From CAYMTV01 sp964393525 (GTDB lineage: Bacteria > Patescibacteriota > Microgenomatia > Daviesbacterales > UBA10151): a stretch of 24,742 nucleotides of DNA. The stretch is from positions 1-24,742 of the forward strand of contig CAYMTV010000014.1 in NCBI GenBank assembly GCA_964393525.1, read 5' to 3'. The notes beneath the pieces were generated by a model. It had not been told where the DNA came from, did not search any database, and saw nothing but the letters and a program-made list of their open reading frames with translations. Positions 6,242-13,394 of this stretch are shown here, piece after piece. The translations under genes were made by a program, and so were the position numbers. How positions within the stretch are numbered: position 1 is the first letter of the stretch; every line of letters starts with the position of its first letter.

Positions 6242-6670
6242 ATGGCAACAAAAAAGAAGATTAAAACTTACATTAAATTAAATATCTCGGCAGGGACTGC
6301 TACTGCAGCCCCTCCTGTGGGACCAGCTTTAGGCCAGCATGGGCTGCCTATTATGGACTTTGTCAAAGCTTTTAATGAAAAAACCAAGGATAAACAAGGC
6401 AATATTTTGCCGGTGGTAATTACAGTTTACGAAGACCGAACTTTTGCTTTCATAACCAAAGAGCCTCCGGTTGCCGAGATGATCAAAAAAGCCTTAGGAG
6501 TGGAAAAAGGCGCAGGCAAAGCCGGTCACGAGTCTCCAGGGACCCTATCCAGGAGTCAGGTAGAAGACATTGCCAAAGCTAAAATGCCTGATTTAAATGC
6601 CAATGACTTGGAAGCTGCAATGAGAGTAGTGGAAGGAACAGCCAGATCAATGGGAGTAAAAGTAAGTTAA
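6242..6670 (+). CDS. rplK: 50S ribosomal protein L11 (uL11)
   Basis: A 142-residue protein, the normal L11 length. The N-terminal domain shows IKLNISAGTATAAPPVGPAL followed by GQHGLPIMDFVKAFNEKT, which is the family hallmark; the C-terminal rRNA-binding domain has LSRSQVEDIAKAKMPDLNAN and VVEGTARSMGVKV. L11 binds the GTPase-associated region of 23S rRNA with L10/L12 and takes part in factor-dependent GTP hydrolysis and the stringent response. No strong Shine-Dalgarno sequence precedes the ATG; the upstream bases are repeat sequence. rplA follows after 74 bp of AT-rich repeat. Confidence 0.97.
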   Translation: MATKKKIKTYIKLNISAGTATAAPPVGPALGQHGLPIMDFVKAFNEKTKDKQGNILPVVITVYEDRTFAFITKEPPVAEMIKKALGVEKGAGKAGHESPGTLSRSQVEDIAKAKMPDLNANDLEAAMRVVEGTARSMGVKVS

Positions 6671-6689
6671 AAATTCAAAGTGAAAAGTT

Positions 6690-6746
6690 AAAAATTTTCT
6701 GAAAAAATTACAACAATTTTGCATTTTGAATTTTAAATTTTGAATT
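6690..6746. repeat. AT-rich dispersed repeat between rplK and rplA
   Basis: This stretch, with CAACAATTTTG and AATTTTAAATTTTGAATT, is closely similar to 21441-21496, including a 22-bp identical core (6725-6746 and 21475-21496). Related AAAAGTTAAAAGT sequence occurs at 18682-18800 and 10425-10482. The last bases supply the possible TTG start codon of rplA. Confidence 0.7.
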
Positions 6747-7731
6747 GGAGCGAAAGCGATCTGTGGGTAAAACAAAAATAAAAACAATTGATGATTCAGC
6801 TCCAAAAGCTGAAGAAACAGAAAAAAAGCCTGAGCGCAAAAAGCTCTTAGGAGCCAATATCGCGCGCGATAAGGCATTAAAGGGCGAGAAGTCTGAGCCG
6901 GTCAAAGCAGATGGTGCAGTTCTAGAAAAAGCAGCGAGGGGTGACGCGGAGGAGAGGTCTCGCGAGTCGACCGCATCCGCCAGCCGGCGGAGAGGACGCA
7001 CGCGAGAAACCGCAGCGGCAGGACCCCGAGCGCAAGCAGAATCCAAACCTAAACACTCTAAAAAATACCAGGAATTTAGAGAAAAAGTTGAAAGAAATAA
7101 ATATTACCCAATTAACGAGGCTGCTGAACTTGCAAAAGAGGTTTCCTACTCCAAATTTGATGGAACTTTGGAAATTCACATCAACACTGCTGTAAAATCT
7201 GTCCGTGGTTTAGTCTCGCTGCCTTTTGCTTCAGGTAAGAAATTAAAGATTTTGGCATTTCCTTCGGCTCCCTTCGATCAAACTCAGGACAGGTCGCTCA
7301 GGACAAGTGGTCTAATTAAAGAATTGGAAGAACAAGAAGTTATTATTGGTGATGAGGCAGCTTTAGAAGAGATTTCTAAAGGTAAAATTAACTTCGATGT
7401 CATAGTGACCACTCCGGAATGGATGCCAAAACTTGCTAAAGCTGCCAAAGTCTTAGGTCCCAGAGGGCTTATGCCAAATCCCAAAAATGGGACAATATCA
7501 ACAGACCTAAAAAAGACTGTTGCAGAGCTCCAGGGAGGTAAGGTTGAATACAAAACAGAAGCTCGCGCAAATATTATCCATTTGGGTATTGGTAAGGTTA
7601 CTCAGCCTCAAGAAGAGCTTACACAAAACATTAAAGTTTTACTTTCTACTATTGGCAAAACCAAAATCAAAAAAGCTGTAATTTCCCCCACCATGGGCCC
7701 GGGAATAAAACTGGATTTATCGAGCCTCTAG
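6745..7731 (+). CDS. rplA: 50S ribosomal protein L1 (uL1) with N-terminal extension and repeat inserts
   Basis: L1 is normally about 230 residues; this frame gives 328. The L1 core starts near residue 103 (HSKKYQEFREKV) and contains the SVRGLVSLPFASGKKLKILAF strand, then VLGPRGLMPNPKNGTIS, the most conserved L1 motif, and the C-terminal KAVISPTMGPGIKLDL. L1 forms the mobile L1 stalk at the tRNA exit site and represses its own operon. Residues 1-102 are a charged extension; residues 65-96 come from a GC-rich palindromic element (6936-7029). A second repeat (7263-7311) inserts about 17 residues at 173-189. No ATG is near the start: TTG at 6745 or GTG at 6763 (GGAG at 6747-6750, 12 nt upstream) are the candidates. 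Confidence 0.93.
   Translation: MERKRSVGKTKIKTIDDSAPKAEETEKKPERKKLLGANIARDKALKGEKSEPVKADGAVLEKAARGDAEERSRESTASASRRRGRTRETAAAGPRAQAESKPKHSKKYQEFREKVERNKYYPINEAAELAKEVSYSKFDGTLEIHINTAVKSVRGLVSLPFASGKKLKILAFPSAPFDQTQDRSLRTSGLIKELEEQEVIIGDEAALEEISKGKINFDVIVTTPEWMPKLAKAAKVLGPRGLMPNPKNGTISTDLKKTVAELQGGKVEYKTEARANIIHLGIGKVTQPQEELTQNIKVLLSTIGKTKIKKAVISPTMGPGIKLDLSSL
6936..7029 (+). repeat. GC-rich structured palindromic element, copy B (in rplA)
   Basis: About 94 bp starting GAGGGGTGACGCG and ending CAGGACCCCGA. Outer pairs are GGGGT (6938-6942) with ACCCC (7023-7027) and CGC (6945-6947) with GCG (7015-7017). The inner stem is TCTCGCG (6958-6964) with CGCGAGA (7001-7007), where copy A has different bases that also pair; GTC/GAC extend it. 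It encodes about residues 65-96 of L1, and its first half is read in the same frame as copy A (RGDAEERS against RGGAEERS). Confidence 0.8.
7263..7311. repeat. Short dispersed repeat inserted in the L1 coding region
   Basis: CTTCGATCAAACTCAGGACA and the following GGTCGCTCAGGACAAGTGG carry the CTTCGA..GCTCAGGACAAG pattern also found in rplL (14396-14422, 14571-14600) and, as the complement, in the GT4 gene. It adds residues about 173-189, a segment absent from ordinary L1, while keeping the frame. Confidence 0.65.
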
Positions 7732-7786
7732 TTCTTTACCTTCCAAAAACTACTCTCTCATATAATCCAACTGTTTTCCTCTATAC

Positions 7787-9337
7787 TCAACCGCGGGGTC
7801 CTTGTCTTATGTTTCTCAGATACTGGACAGGCATATACCCAACAGTATATGGGCGGCTTTCCCAATTCCCAGCCCGGCCATAATCCCCTGCCTCAACCTT
7901 AACCATATACAAAGATGATTGCAAATCCGGATAATCAACTCTTTGAGGTCCACTTAATACCCGTACAACCATTTCATTCACCACATAATCTACCAGATTT
8001 TCCGGTTTCATATTGTTCGTCGGAGTTTTCTTAAGAACTATGCCTCTAGGTCCCTCATAATCCACCACCTCAACTACTTTTCCAATACTTAAGTCTACTT
8101 CCTCTTTTATTACTCCATTACCCAAGGTTTCAAATCCCAACCTTTCCCTGAAAGGATCATATTTGGCAGTCAGTACATTAGCTGACACCAAATCAGCCAC
8201 AGCAATGGCATACTCTACTCTGTTTCTAAATCTTTGTCCGCTGGTAATAAATGCTACAAAAGCCTGTCGGAATTGTTCTTCTAAAGTATTTTCCAGCCTA
8301 TATGAATATCTCGGAGCCAATAAGTCTAATCCTTCAATAAATCCCCCCGGAATTTTTGCTTTACCAGCCTCGGCTACCCTTTTTACAAACTCAGGGTATA
8401 AATTAGGATCTGTTGCTCTGTAATACTCAGCCAATCCCTCTAAGGAATGATACGGATCAAAATGCAAGACCCCGTCAGGATTATTTGCCGGTTTTTCAAA
8501 ACTAAATATTCCTCTTGAAGTAGCCCAAACCTTTGGGTAAGGCTTGCCTCTACCTGCCAAAAGCTCCAAGGCCTGCTGCATATTCATCAGATCATTAGGA
8601 TGAAGATGAGGCGGCCCATCAGAATCAACGAATCGTACTTTAGCAATTAATTTCCTGATTTCATCTTCTGCCTTAGCAGGCTGTTCTGCTAGATAAATTC
8701 TTCTTTTTTGCTCAAGACCTTCGATTGCCACATCGGCCAAAGCCCCGGCAAAAACTCTCTGGGTGGGGTCTTTTAAATCAAAAGTTTGCCCATTAATTGA
8801 TATCTGCTCAGGGGATAAAACCTCAAATTTAGAGGATCCGGTCGCCTTTTTATGATATGCGGCTGCCAGCAGTATATTACCTCTTTCCTCGGCAATTATT
8901 TGATCCGGAAGTTTATTCCTTCTTTCCTCTTCATACCAGTACCTACTTTTTATAAATCCGTTTAAAATATCTAACCTAGATCTGGGTGAAACTTCTGGAG
9001 CAATAACTGCAAATGGTGTTTCGGTTGGCCTTGGAGTAGCTGATGGGCTAACTGGGGCAATCGTAACGATTGAAACGGCCTGGTCAGCTGGCTTAAGTGT
9101 TGCAACTCCCATGGGGATTCTGAATGTTTCAGGAGTAGGAGATGGATTAACAGCCTGGCAGGCAACCAGCAAAGCAATTCCTCCAACAATAACACCCCTT
9201 CTTCCCCACCTACTAAATCCTCCAACTGATGATGTTCTAAAGGCGGTCTCAAAAGAGCCTGGCTCTGCAAATCTCGGGATTTGCAGAATCTGTTCTCCAG
9301 GAGACAGTCTTGTTTCAAATCTAATGGGTTGAGCCAT
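7787..9337 (-). CDS. Lipobox-bearing surface protein of unknown function
   Basis: A 516-residue protein. A polar N-tail of about 44 residues precedes RWGRRGVIVGGIALLVACQA, a twin-arginine-like hydrophobic segment that ends in a possible lipobox (LVAC). A Pro/Thr linker follows (about 65-115). The rest, about 120-516, is a soluble mixed alpha/beta region with no recognised family; it contains the His- and Pro-rich segment DSDGPPHLHPNDL and a C-terminal beta-rich part from about 425 (VVEVVDYEGPRGIVLKKTPT). It is probably exported and either lipid-anchored or held by the hydrophobic segment. The ATG is supported by a promoter 9 nt upstream. It is convergent with rplA across 55 bp in which I see no clear terminator. 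Confidence 0.65.
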   Translation of the reverse strand: MAQPIRFETRLSPGEQILQIPRFAEPGSFETAFRTSSVGGFSRWGRRGVIVGGIALLVACQAVNPSPTPETFRIPMGVATLKPADQAVSIVTIAPVSPSATPRPTETPFAVIAPEVSPRSRLDILNGFIKSRYWYEEERRNKLPDQIIAEERGNILLAAAYHKKATGSSKFEVLSPEQISINGQTFDLKDPTQRVFAGALADVAIEGLEQKRRIYLAEQPAKAEDEIRKLIAKVRFVDSDGPPHLHPNDLMNMQQALELLAGRGKPYPKVWATSRGIFSFEKPANNPDGVLHFDPYHSLEGLAEYYRATDPNLYPEFVKRVAEAGKAKIPGGFIEGLDLLAPRYSYRLENTLEEQFRQAFVAFITSGQRFRNRVEYAIAVADLVSANVLTAKYDPFRERLGFETLGNGVIKEEVDLSIGKVVEVVDYEGPRGIVLKKTPTNNMKPENLVDYVVNEMVVRVLSGPQRVDYPDLQSSLYMVKVEAGDYGRAGNWESRPYTVGYMPVQYLRNIRQGPRG

Positions 9338-9346
9338 TAAACAAAT

Positions 9347-9376
9347 TTTCTATCATAACCATGGTATTAAAGTCAA
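9347..9376 (-). promoter_or_regulatory. Possible near-leaderless promoter for the lipobox protein
   Basis: On the minus strand: TTGACT (9376-9371), an 18-bp spacer and TAGAAA (9352-9347); the ATG begins 9 nt later at 9337. The -10 is a poor match, so the call rests mostly on geometry. The -35 overlaps the last codons of the upstream membrane-protein gene. Confidence 0.3.
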
Positions 9377-10374
9377 TCTTCTTGCCCTTTTAGTTTTTTC
9401 CAAACCAGAGAAAGATCAAATTTTAGAAAGTACAATGAGATAAACCCAAAGATTAAAATGCAAATTAAAGTTAAAGCGTGAGATATCAGTGTTGCAACAG
9501 ATACAAGGGTTCTATCATAACCCAAACCTAGGCTAAAAACTGCCAAAATTGCAGCCTCCGCGCTCCCCACATATCCCGGGGCAGCAGGGATTATATAAGT
9601 TAAAACAGTCAGCAAGGTTCCTAAAAGAAGTTTTAGAAAATCTGCTCCTTTAAATACCGCCAGAAAAAGCGTATACCAACCCAAAGCTTCGGCAATATAT
9701 GAAAGCAAACTTAGAAACACTATTATCAGTGTTCCCTTAAAACCCTTGTTTAAAAATGAAGCACTATCCAATAAAAAATGGGAGACTTTTTCAAAGATTT
9801 CTTTTAACCTGTTAAAAACAAAAATGTGCTTAATGATCCCAATTATTTTTCTGCCAAATGTAGGAAAAAAGATAGCAACTGCACCGGCAAAGCTAAAAAG
9901 TCCAATTAGAATTATTAAAACTAAACCCAAATTTGCAGGCAGGTTGGTCGGGATTAGAAGGAGTAAGATCAAGCTGGAGAGTAAAACCACCCAAAAATCG
10001 ATAAACCTGTCCATAAATACCCAAACCAGAGCTTTGGAAGCGGGCAAATTATATTCTGTTGATAAATAGACTCCTTTGGCAATCTCCCCAAGTCTTAATG
10101 GAATCATAAATGATAAAAGCTGGCTAAAATAGTTTAAGGCAACCATCCGTAAAGTTGGGATCTTAAATTCTTTGAGTAGATATTTTAATCTGATTCCTCT
10201 TAAAGCCCCGGCCAATGCAAAAAAGATAACAAATGGCAAAACTGCAAATAAATTTACCTTTCTTAGCTCTTTTAAAATTTCCTCCAGGTTGACCAGTTTC
10301 AACCAAAAGAAGATTAAAACCGCACCTATTGCAGTATTTATCAGTAGTCTAAATAAAGTCTTTTTGGAAAACAT
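9373..10374 (-). CDS. Lysylphosphatidylglycerol synthase TM region / UPF0104 (AglD-like) membrane protein
   Basis: A 333-residue polytopic membrane protein with about 8 hydrophobic segments. Family features: an N-terminal span followed by LRKVNLFAVLPFVIFFALAG, the motif LKYLLKEF, then FSQLLSFMIPLRLGEIAKG (the conserved P-x-R-x-G-E motif), VFMDRFIDFWVVLL, and near the C-terminus YIIPAAPGYVGSAEAAILAV. This superfamily is thought to move or flip lipid-linked substrates. The frame is open 69 codons further upstream, but that part overlaps the divergent gene and AT-rich repeat DNA, so I chose the ATG at 10374, which gives the usual MFSKKTLFRLLINT start. The lipobox gene follows 35 bp downstream. 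Confidence 0.85.
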   Translation of the reverse strand: MFSKKTLFRLLINTAIGAVLIFFWLKLVNLEEILKELRKVNLFAVLPFVIFFALAGALRGIRLKYLLKEFKIPTLRMVALNYFSQLLSFMIPLRLGEIAKGVYLSTEYNLPASKALVWVFMDRFIDFWVVLLSSLILLLLIPTNLPANLGLVLIILIGLFSFAGAVAIFFPTFGRKIIGIIKHIFVFNRLKEIFEKVSHFLLDSASFLNKGFKGTLIIVFLSLLSYIAEALGWYTLFLAVFKGADFLKLLLGTLLTVLTYIIPAAPGYVGSAEAAILAVFSLGLGYDRTLVSVATLISHALTLICILIFGFISLYFLKFDLSLVWKKLKGQED

Positions 10375-10384
10375 CTTTTTAAGT

Positions 10385-10482
10385 ATCCAGTGACAAGAGT
10401 CTAGAGTCAAGAGTCTAGGAGTGTATTGCTTTTTTCTTGACTTGAACTTTACACTTTTAACTTTTAATCTTAAACTTAACTT
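10385..10482. repeat. AT-rich and GACAAGAGTC-type repeats in a divergent intergenic region
   Basis: GTGACAAGAGTCTAGAGTCA with further AGAGTC units (10394-10420) resembles the GTGACAAATGACAAGAGTCA stretch inside nusG (about 4962-4990). It is followed by AACTTTACACTTTTAACTTT-like AT-rich repeat (10443-10482). Both genes flanking this gap must be driven from here, but I see no strong promoter. Confidence 0.55.
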
Positions 10483-11343
10483 ATGCCCTTGGCTCAAAAA
10501 ATTCTGCTTGGAGTTATAGCTTTGCTGATTGTGCTGGTTCCGGCAACCTCTTATGTAATCTCCTATCGCTTCCGCGCTCAAACCAAAGCTAAAGCTGATA
10601 CAACCTTTGATAGAAAATTTACCCCCCTGCCTCTACCCAAAGCTTCTTCCAATACCAACAGCCTGGAGGAGCTCCAAAACAACCTGGGAGCAAATGATCC
10701 CTCGCCTACTCCCCTGCCTTCGCCTGAAATATCCTTTGGCCCAACTTTATCTTTTAAGCTAAGTCTTGAGGGCAGACCACAAAATAACCAGTCTGCCAAA
10801 GTTTTTTTGGGGCTGTCCCAAGGAGCATCTACCCAAAATCCGCAGTACCTTTTATCATTTTCAGTTACAACCCCCCAGTCCGGAGAATACTCTAATCTTT
10901 CATTGGCAGGACTGACTGTGGGTGATACCTATACAGCTTATGTTAAAGCCACACCCTTTATTGCTACCTCATCTGCTTTTATCCTTAAATCAGCAGTTAC
11001 TGATCTTGGAGTATTAAAATTGATCGCCGGCGACTTAAATGATGATAACGTCATTAACTCATCGGATTACTCCATTGCCAAAGCGGCCTATGGGGCAACA
11101 CCAGGCTCGGAAAAATGGAATGAGCTTGCGGATTTTAACCTTGATGGGATAATAAATTACTTTGACTTAGGGATAATCCAAAAACATCTTGGGGTCACCG
11201 GTGAGTCCGGGCCCTATTATTCAACAGTTTCCAGCGGATCTGCAGAGCTAAAATCTCCAATAACAGACATACCCCCAACATCACTAACATCCCCAATTAA
11301 AATCCCAAGCCAGGGAGGCTTCTGGCTCTGGGTACCGGAGTAG
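10483..11343 (+). CDS. Membrane-anchored dockerin-like protein
   Basis: A 286-residue protein with an N-terminal signal anchor (residues 7-27), a Pro/Ser linker, a beta-sandwich-like middle part (about 85-180, similar to carboxypeptidase-regulatory or CARDB-type folds), and a dockerin type I module at about 181-240. The module has two calcium-loop repeats, DLNDDNVINSSD (184-195) and DFNLDGIINYFD (217-228), each followed by a short helix. In cellulosomes dockerins bind cohesin domains; in CPR bacteria similar modules are common on surface proteins and their partners are unknown. The C-terminal tail is Pro/Ser-rich and ends in WLWVPE. A terminator-shaped hairpin (11388-11411) separates it from the protease gene. 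Confidence 0.8.
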   Translation: MPLAQKILLGVIALLIVLVPATSYVISYRFRAQTKAKADTTFDRKFTPLPLPKASSNTNSLEELQNNLGANDPSPTPLPSPEISFGPTLSFKLSLEGRPQNNQSAKVFLGLSQGASTQNPQYLLSFSVTTPQSGEYSNLSLAGLTVGDTYTAYVKATPFIATSSAFILKSAVTDLGVLKLIAGDLNDDNVINSSDYSIAKAAYGATPGSEKWNELADFNLDGIINYFDLGIIQKHLGVTGESGPYYSTVSSGSAELKSPITDIPPTSLTSPIKIPSQGGFWLWVPE

Positions 11344-11387
11344 CTTCTTTACAATTACCTAAGTTTTGTTTAATATCTAAAAAGTTT

Positions 11388-11411
11388 ACCTGCTAAAATA
11401 GCAGGTTTTTT
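11388..11411 (+). terminator. Hairpin with T-run directly against the next start codon
   Basis: ACCTGCTA (11388-11395) pairs with TAGCAGGT (11399-11406) around a 3-nt loop and is followed by five further Ts. The ATG of the protease gene begins at 11412, immediately after. It is a convincing terminator for the dockerin gene. The loop region also reads TGCTAAAAT, an extended -10 match. Confidence 0.7.
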
Positions 11412-12350
11412 ATGGATTTCAAGAAAATATTTTCTCTTATACTGCTGCTTGTCATCTTAAGTTTAACCACTTCCAATACAAGTGCTAAAAACCCTAATAA
11501 GATTAAACCCTGTGACCCCAATGGCAATATTAATACTTCAAACTGGAAATATTTGGGCAAGGAGTGCAATCCCCAAAATCCAGGATTTAAAGCTGAAAAA
11601 TGGCAGTGTCAGACTACTATTAAATATAGAAAAGATAAGAAAAGCTCAGTATGCAAAATAACAGAACCTAGTCCAATACCTTCCCCAAGTATTTCTCCAA
11701 TACAAAATGAATTCATGGTGAAACCATATTTAGTTTACCCGGCTGACAAACCGATGTTCGCCGAATACCAACAAGCTGTTGATTCCTACCTAATTGAGTT
11801 GCAAAATTGGTATAAACAAAAGGTTGGAAAAACTTTTGCTCTTGCTCCTTTAAAAGTAGTCCGCTCAGATTATAACTATTTGACCATGCGTTGTGGTCCC
11901 AACCCTTCTGAAAATTGCAAAAATAATCAAAATACAATTGAGGGTAACTGGCCAATGTATATAAATATTGCAATCCACAATGGGGTTGAAGCTTGGGAAG
12001 AGAAAACCGTGGCACTCATTTTTAGTGCCGGAGGCGGTGGCTGGGCAGGAGGAGCTTTGTATGGCAATTATACCGGTTGGGCGATAGTTGGAGACTGGGT
12101 TTTGGAACCTATCTCAGGCAAGGCAAATGATTGGGGTATTCCCTGCAGCTACTCCTCAGGCTGGCAATGCTCTGGAGGGGTACCAAAAGGCACACCAGCT
12201 CATGAGTTGGGGCATGCTTTTGGGCTTCCCCATCCAGATCTTAATTTATATCCCGGACAATCCATCATGCGCTGGCACGGAGACTACCCCACAGTAGGCT
12301 TTTTACCCCACGAAGTAGAACTTTTAAAAAACTCCCCATTCTTTAAATAA
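11412..12350 (+). CDS. Secreted zinc metalloprotease, metzincin-like
   Basis: A 312-residue protein with a signal peptide (KKIFSLILLLVILSLTTSNT, residues 4-23, cleavage possible after SA). A small Cys-containing N-terminal part (residues 30-85; CDPNG, ECNPQ, CQTT) is followed by a Pro/Ser linker and a catalytic domain from about 100. The zinc-binding motif HELGHAFGLPH is at residues 264-274 (HExxHxxGxxH, with E265 as catalytic base), and SIMRW at 284-288 supplies a Met-turn, both defining metzincins. The exact metzincin family is not clear. It probably degrades or processes extracellular protein. The start is fixed by the signal peptide even though the ATG directly abuts a hairpin and lacks a Shine-Dalgarno site. 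Confidence 0.85.
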   Translation: MDFKKIFSLILLLVILSLTTSNTSAKNPNKIKPCDPNGNINTSNWKYLGKECNPQNPGFKAEKWQCQTTIKYRKDKKSSVCKITEPSPIPSPSISPIQNEFMVKPYLVYPADKPMFAEYQQAVDSYLIELQNWYKQKVGKTFALAPLKVVRSDYNYLTMRCGPNPSENCKNNQNTIEGNWPMYINIAIHNGVEAWEEKTVALIFSAGGGGWAGGALYGNYTGWAIVGDWVLEPISGKANDWGIPCSYSSGWQCSGGVPKGTPAHELGHAFGLPHPDLNLYPGQSIMRWHGDYPTVGFLPHEVELLKNSPFFK

Positions 12351-12390
12351 TTTAATATTTGACAATTAGCTTATTTCGTACCTGCGAATA

Positions 12391-12450
12391 CCTCGCCCTT
12401 CCAAGGACGAGGAAATGGACAAAAATCTAACCATGGTGATAGCTTTGTCC
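12391..12450. other. Two hairpins downstream of the protease gene
   Basis: The first is CCTCG-c-CCTT (12391-12400) paired with AAGG-a-CGAGG (12403-12412). The second is GGACAAA (12417-12423) paired with TTTGTCC (12444-12450), enclosing a CCATGG palindrome. There is no T-run, so neither is a classical terminator. They lie between convergent genes and may protect the 3' ends or be repeat remnants. Confidence 0.45.
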
Positions 12451-12482
12451 AAAAACTTGAGAAAGAAAAACTAGCCCATTAT

Positions 12483-12803
12483 TTAAGCCAGTTTTGCCCT
12501 GTGCTGAAGGATGTTTGCCCAGGTTAGGGCTTTTTCTGCCCATTCCAGTTTATTTTCTTGATTAACTTCTTCCGATTTAAGTTTGTAAAATTCTTTTTTA
12601 AACATCTCTAAGGTCGGCCGGAACTCTTCTGATATCTTTTCGTTTTCTAAATCTCTAACAAAAATATCAGTTTCATCCAGGAATCTGGTTATTAATTTAC
12701 TTTTAGAGTCATAAGAATCAAAAACCCATCCTCCAATCCTACCCATATTAGTAGCTATGTTTAGTACCTGAACGTTAAGACTAAAATTTGAATTTGTGCT
12801 CAT
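12483..12803 (-). CDS. Small protein of unknown function coupled to DUF5674
   Basis: A 106-residue soluble, mostly helical, acidic protein with no recognised family. The N-terminus (NVQVLNIATNMGRIGGWVFD) could form a short strand and turn; the rest is Glu/Lys-rich helix (ENEKISEEFRPTLEMFKKEF). Its ATG overlaps the stop codon of the DUF5674 gene by 4 bp, so the two are translated together. Two small coupled genes recall toxin-antitoxin layouts, but nothing in either sequence supports a toxin. Confidence 0.6.
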   Translation of the reverse strand: MSTNSNFSLNVQVLNIATNMGRIGGWVFDSYDSKSKLITRFLDETDIFVRDLENEKISEEFRPTLEMFKKEFYKLKSEEVNQENKLEWAEKALTWANILQHRAKLA

Positions 12804-13135
12804 ACAATTAAATTTTTGATTATCTCATCAATTTTTTTTCTTATTTCAGGATCAGCAACAATTCTACTTGGATTATTTTGACTTTGACGAATATTGATCA
12901 TTGAATCATAATCAATTGCACTTGTGTCAATATCAACTCCAGCTCCCCAAAGATTCTCTTGCTTACAACCATATTCTAAAAGGAGTTTTTCTTCATCTGC
13001 GTGATATTGACCCCCTCCAGCCAACACCTTTTTCTCAATATCCACCACCACTTTAATATATCTTCCATACTCATAAGACATTTTTTCAATCTCTTCTTTC
13101 GTGGCTTTCTTATCCTTAAGTATAATGGTTGGCAT
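12800..13135 (-). CDS. DUF5674 family protein
   Basis: A 111-residue protein with the DUF5674 pattern: an N-terminal strand followed by EIEKMSYEYGRYIKVVVDIE, then KKVLAGGGQYHADEEKLLLE, GCKQENLWGAG, YDSMINIRQSQNNPSRIVAD and EIRKKIDEIIKNLIV. The family is common in CPR and some other bacteria and has no known function. I chose the ATG at 13135: the longer reading uses a TTG at 13144, but that lies directly against the TATAAT box, whereas the ATG sits 9 nt after it and matches the family start. Confidence 0.85.
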   Translation of the reverse strand: MPTIILKDKKATKEEIEKMSYEYGRYIKVVVDIEKKVLAGGGQYHADEEKLLLEYGCKQENLWGAGVDIDTSAIDYDSMINIRQSQNNPSRIVADPEIRKKIDEIIKNLIV

Positions 13136-13137
13136 TG

Positions 13138-13173
13138 TTGACAAATTATAACATTAGAGGTTACAATACCAAA
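13138..13173. promoter_or_regulatory. Overlapping divergent promoters between DUF5674 and rplJ
   Basis: Minus strand: TATAAT (13150-13145) with TTTGGT 17 bp further upstream; the DUF5674 ATG follows 9 nt after the -10. Plus strand: TTGACA (13138-13143), 18-bp spacer, TACAAT (13162-13167), directed toward rplJ with a leader of about 220 nt. The two overlap, so they probably compete. Confidence 0.5.
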
Positions 13174-13195
13174 GCTTAAGAAAGCGGGTTGATAG

Positions 13196-13336
13196 ATTCT
13201 GGACATGGTTCGACTGAGCTCACCACAGGCGCCAGAATGACGATCTATAAATCCCACCGAGGCGGAATTAGTAATGAGTAATGGGTTATGTGTAATGGGT
13301 TAAAACAAACTCATCTCACATCACTCATAACACATC
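13196..13336. repeat. Repeat-filled rplJ leader
   Basis: Two repeat types occupy the space between the promoter and rplJ. 13196-13240 has the GGTTCGACTGAGCTCACCAC..CCAGAATGACG pattern of the dispersed palindromic family. 13266-13336 has ATG-rich units (GTAATGAGTAATGGGTTATG) and an approximate complement (CTCATCTCACATCACTCAT), as at 6172-6240. I see no gene here. Confidence 0.6.
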
Positions 13337-13339
13337 ACC

Positions 13340-13362
13340 AAAAAGCGCCTTGAGCGCTTTTT
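13340..13362 (+). terminator. Symmetric terminator-like hairpin in rplJ leader
   Basis: AAAAAGCGC (13340-13348) pairs with GCGCTTTTT (13354-13362) around a CTTGA loop and is followed by ATTTT. The A- and T-runs make it work in both directions. It lies between the predicted rplJ promoter and the rplJ Shine-Dalgarno sequence (GAGGAG, 13375-13380), the position expected of an attenuator. Confidence 0.65.
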
Positions 13363-13394
13363 ATTTTGCAAAAAGAGGAGTGTAACTACTCATT

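Noticed and set aside
6941..7195. Alternative plus frame over the rplA extension
   Set aside because: It shadows rplA; the L1 frame continues into the conserved core without interruption.
9373..10581. Longer 402-residue reading of the UPF0104 membrane protein
   Set aside because: The extra 69 residues are encoded by AT-rich repeat and overlap the divergent dockerin gene; the family start matches ATG 10374.
12483..13135. Toxin-antitoxin pair
   Set aside because: The two small coupled genes fit the layout, but DUF5674 is not a known toxin or antitoxin and neither protein has a recognised toxin or DNA-binding motif.
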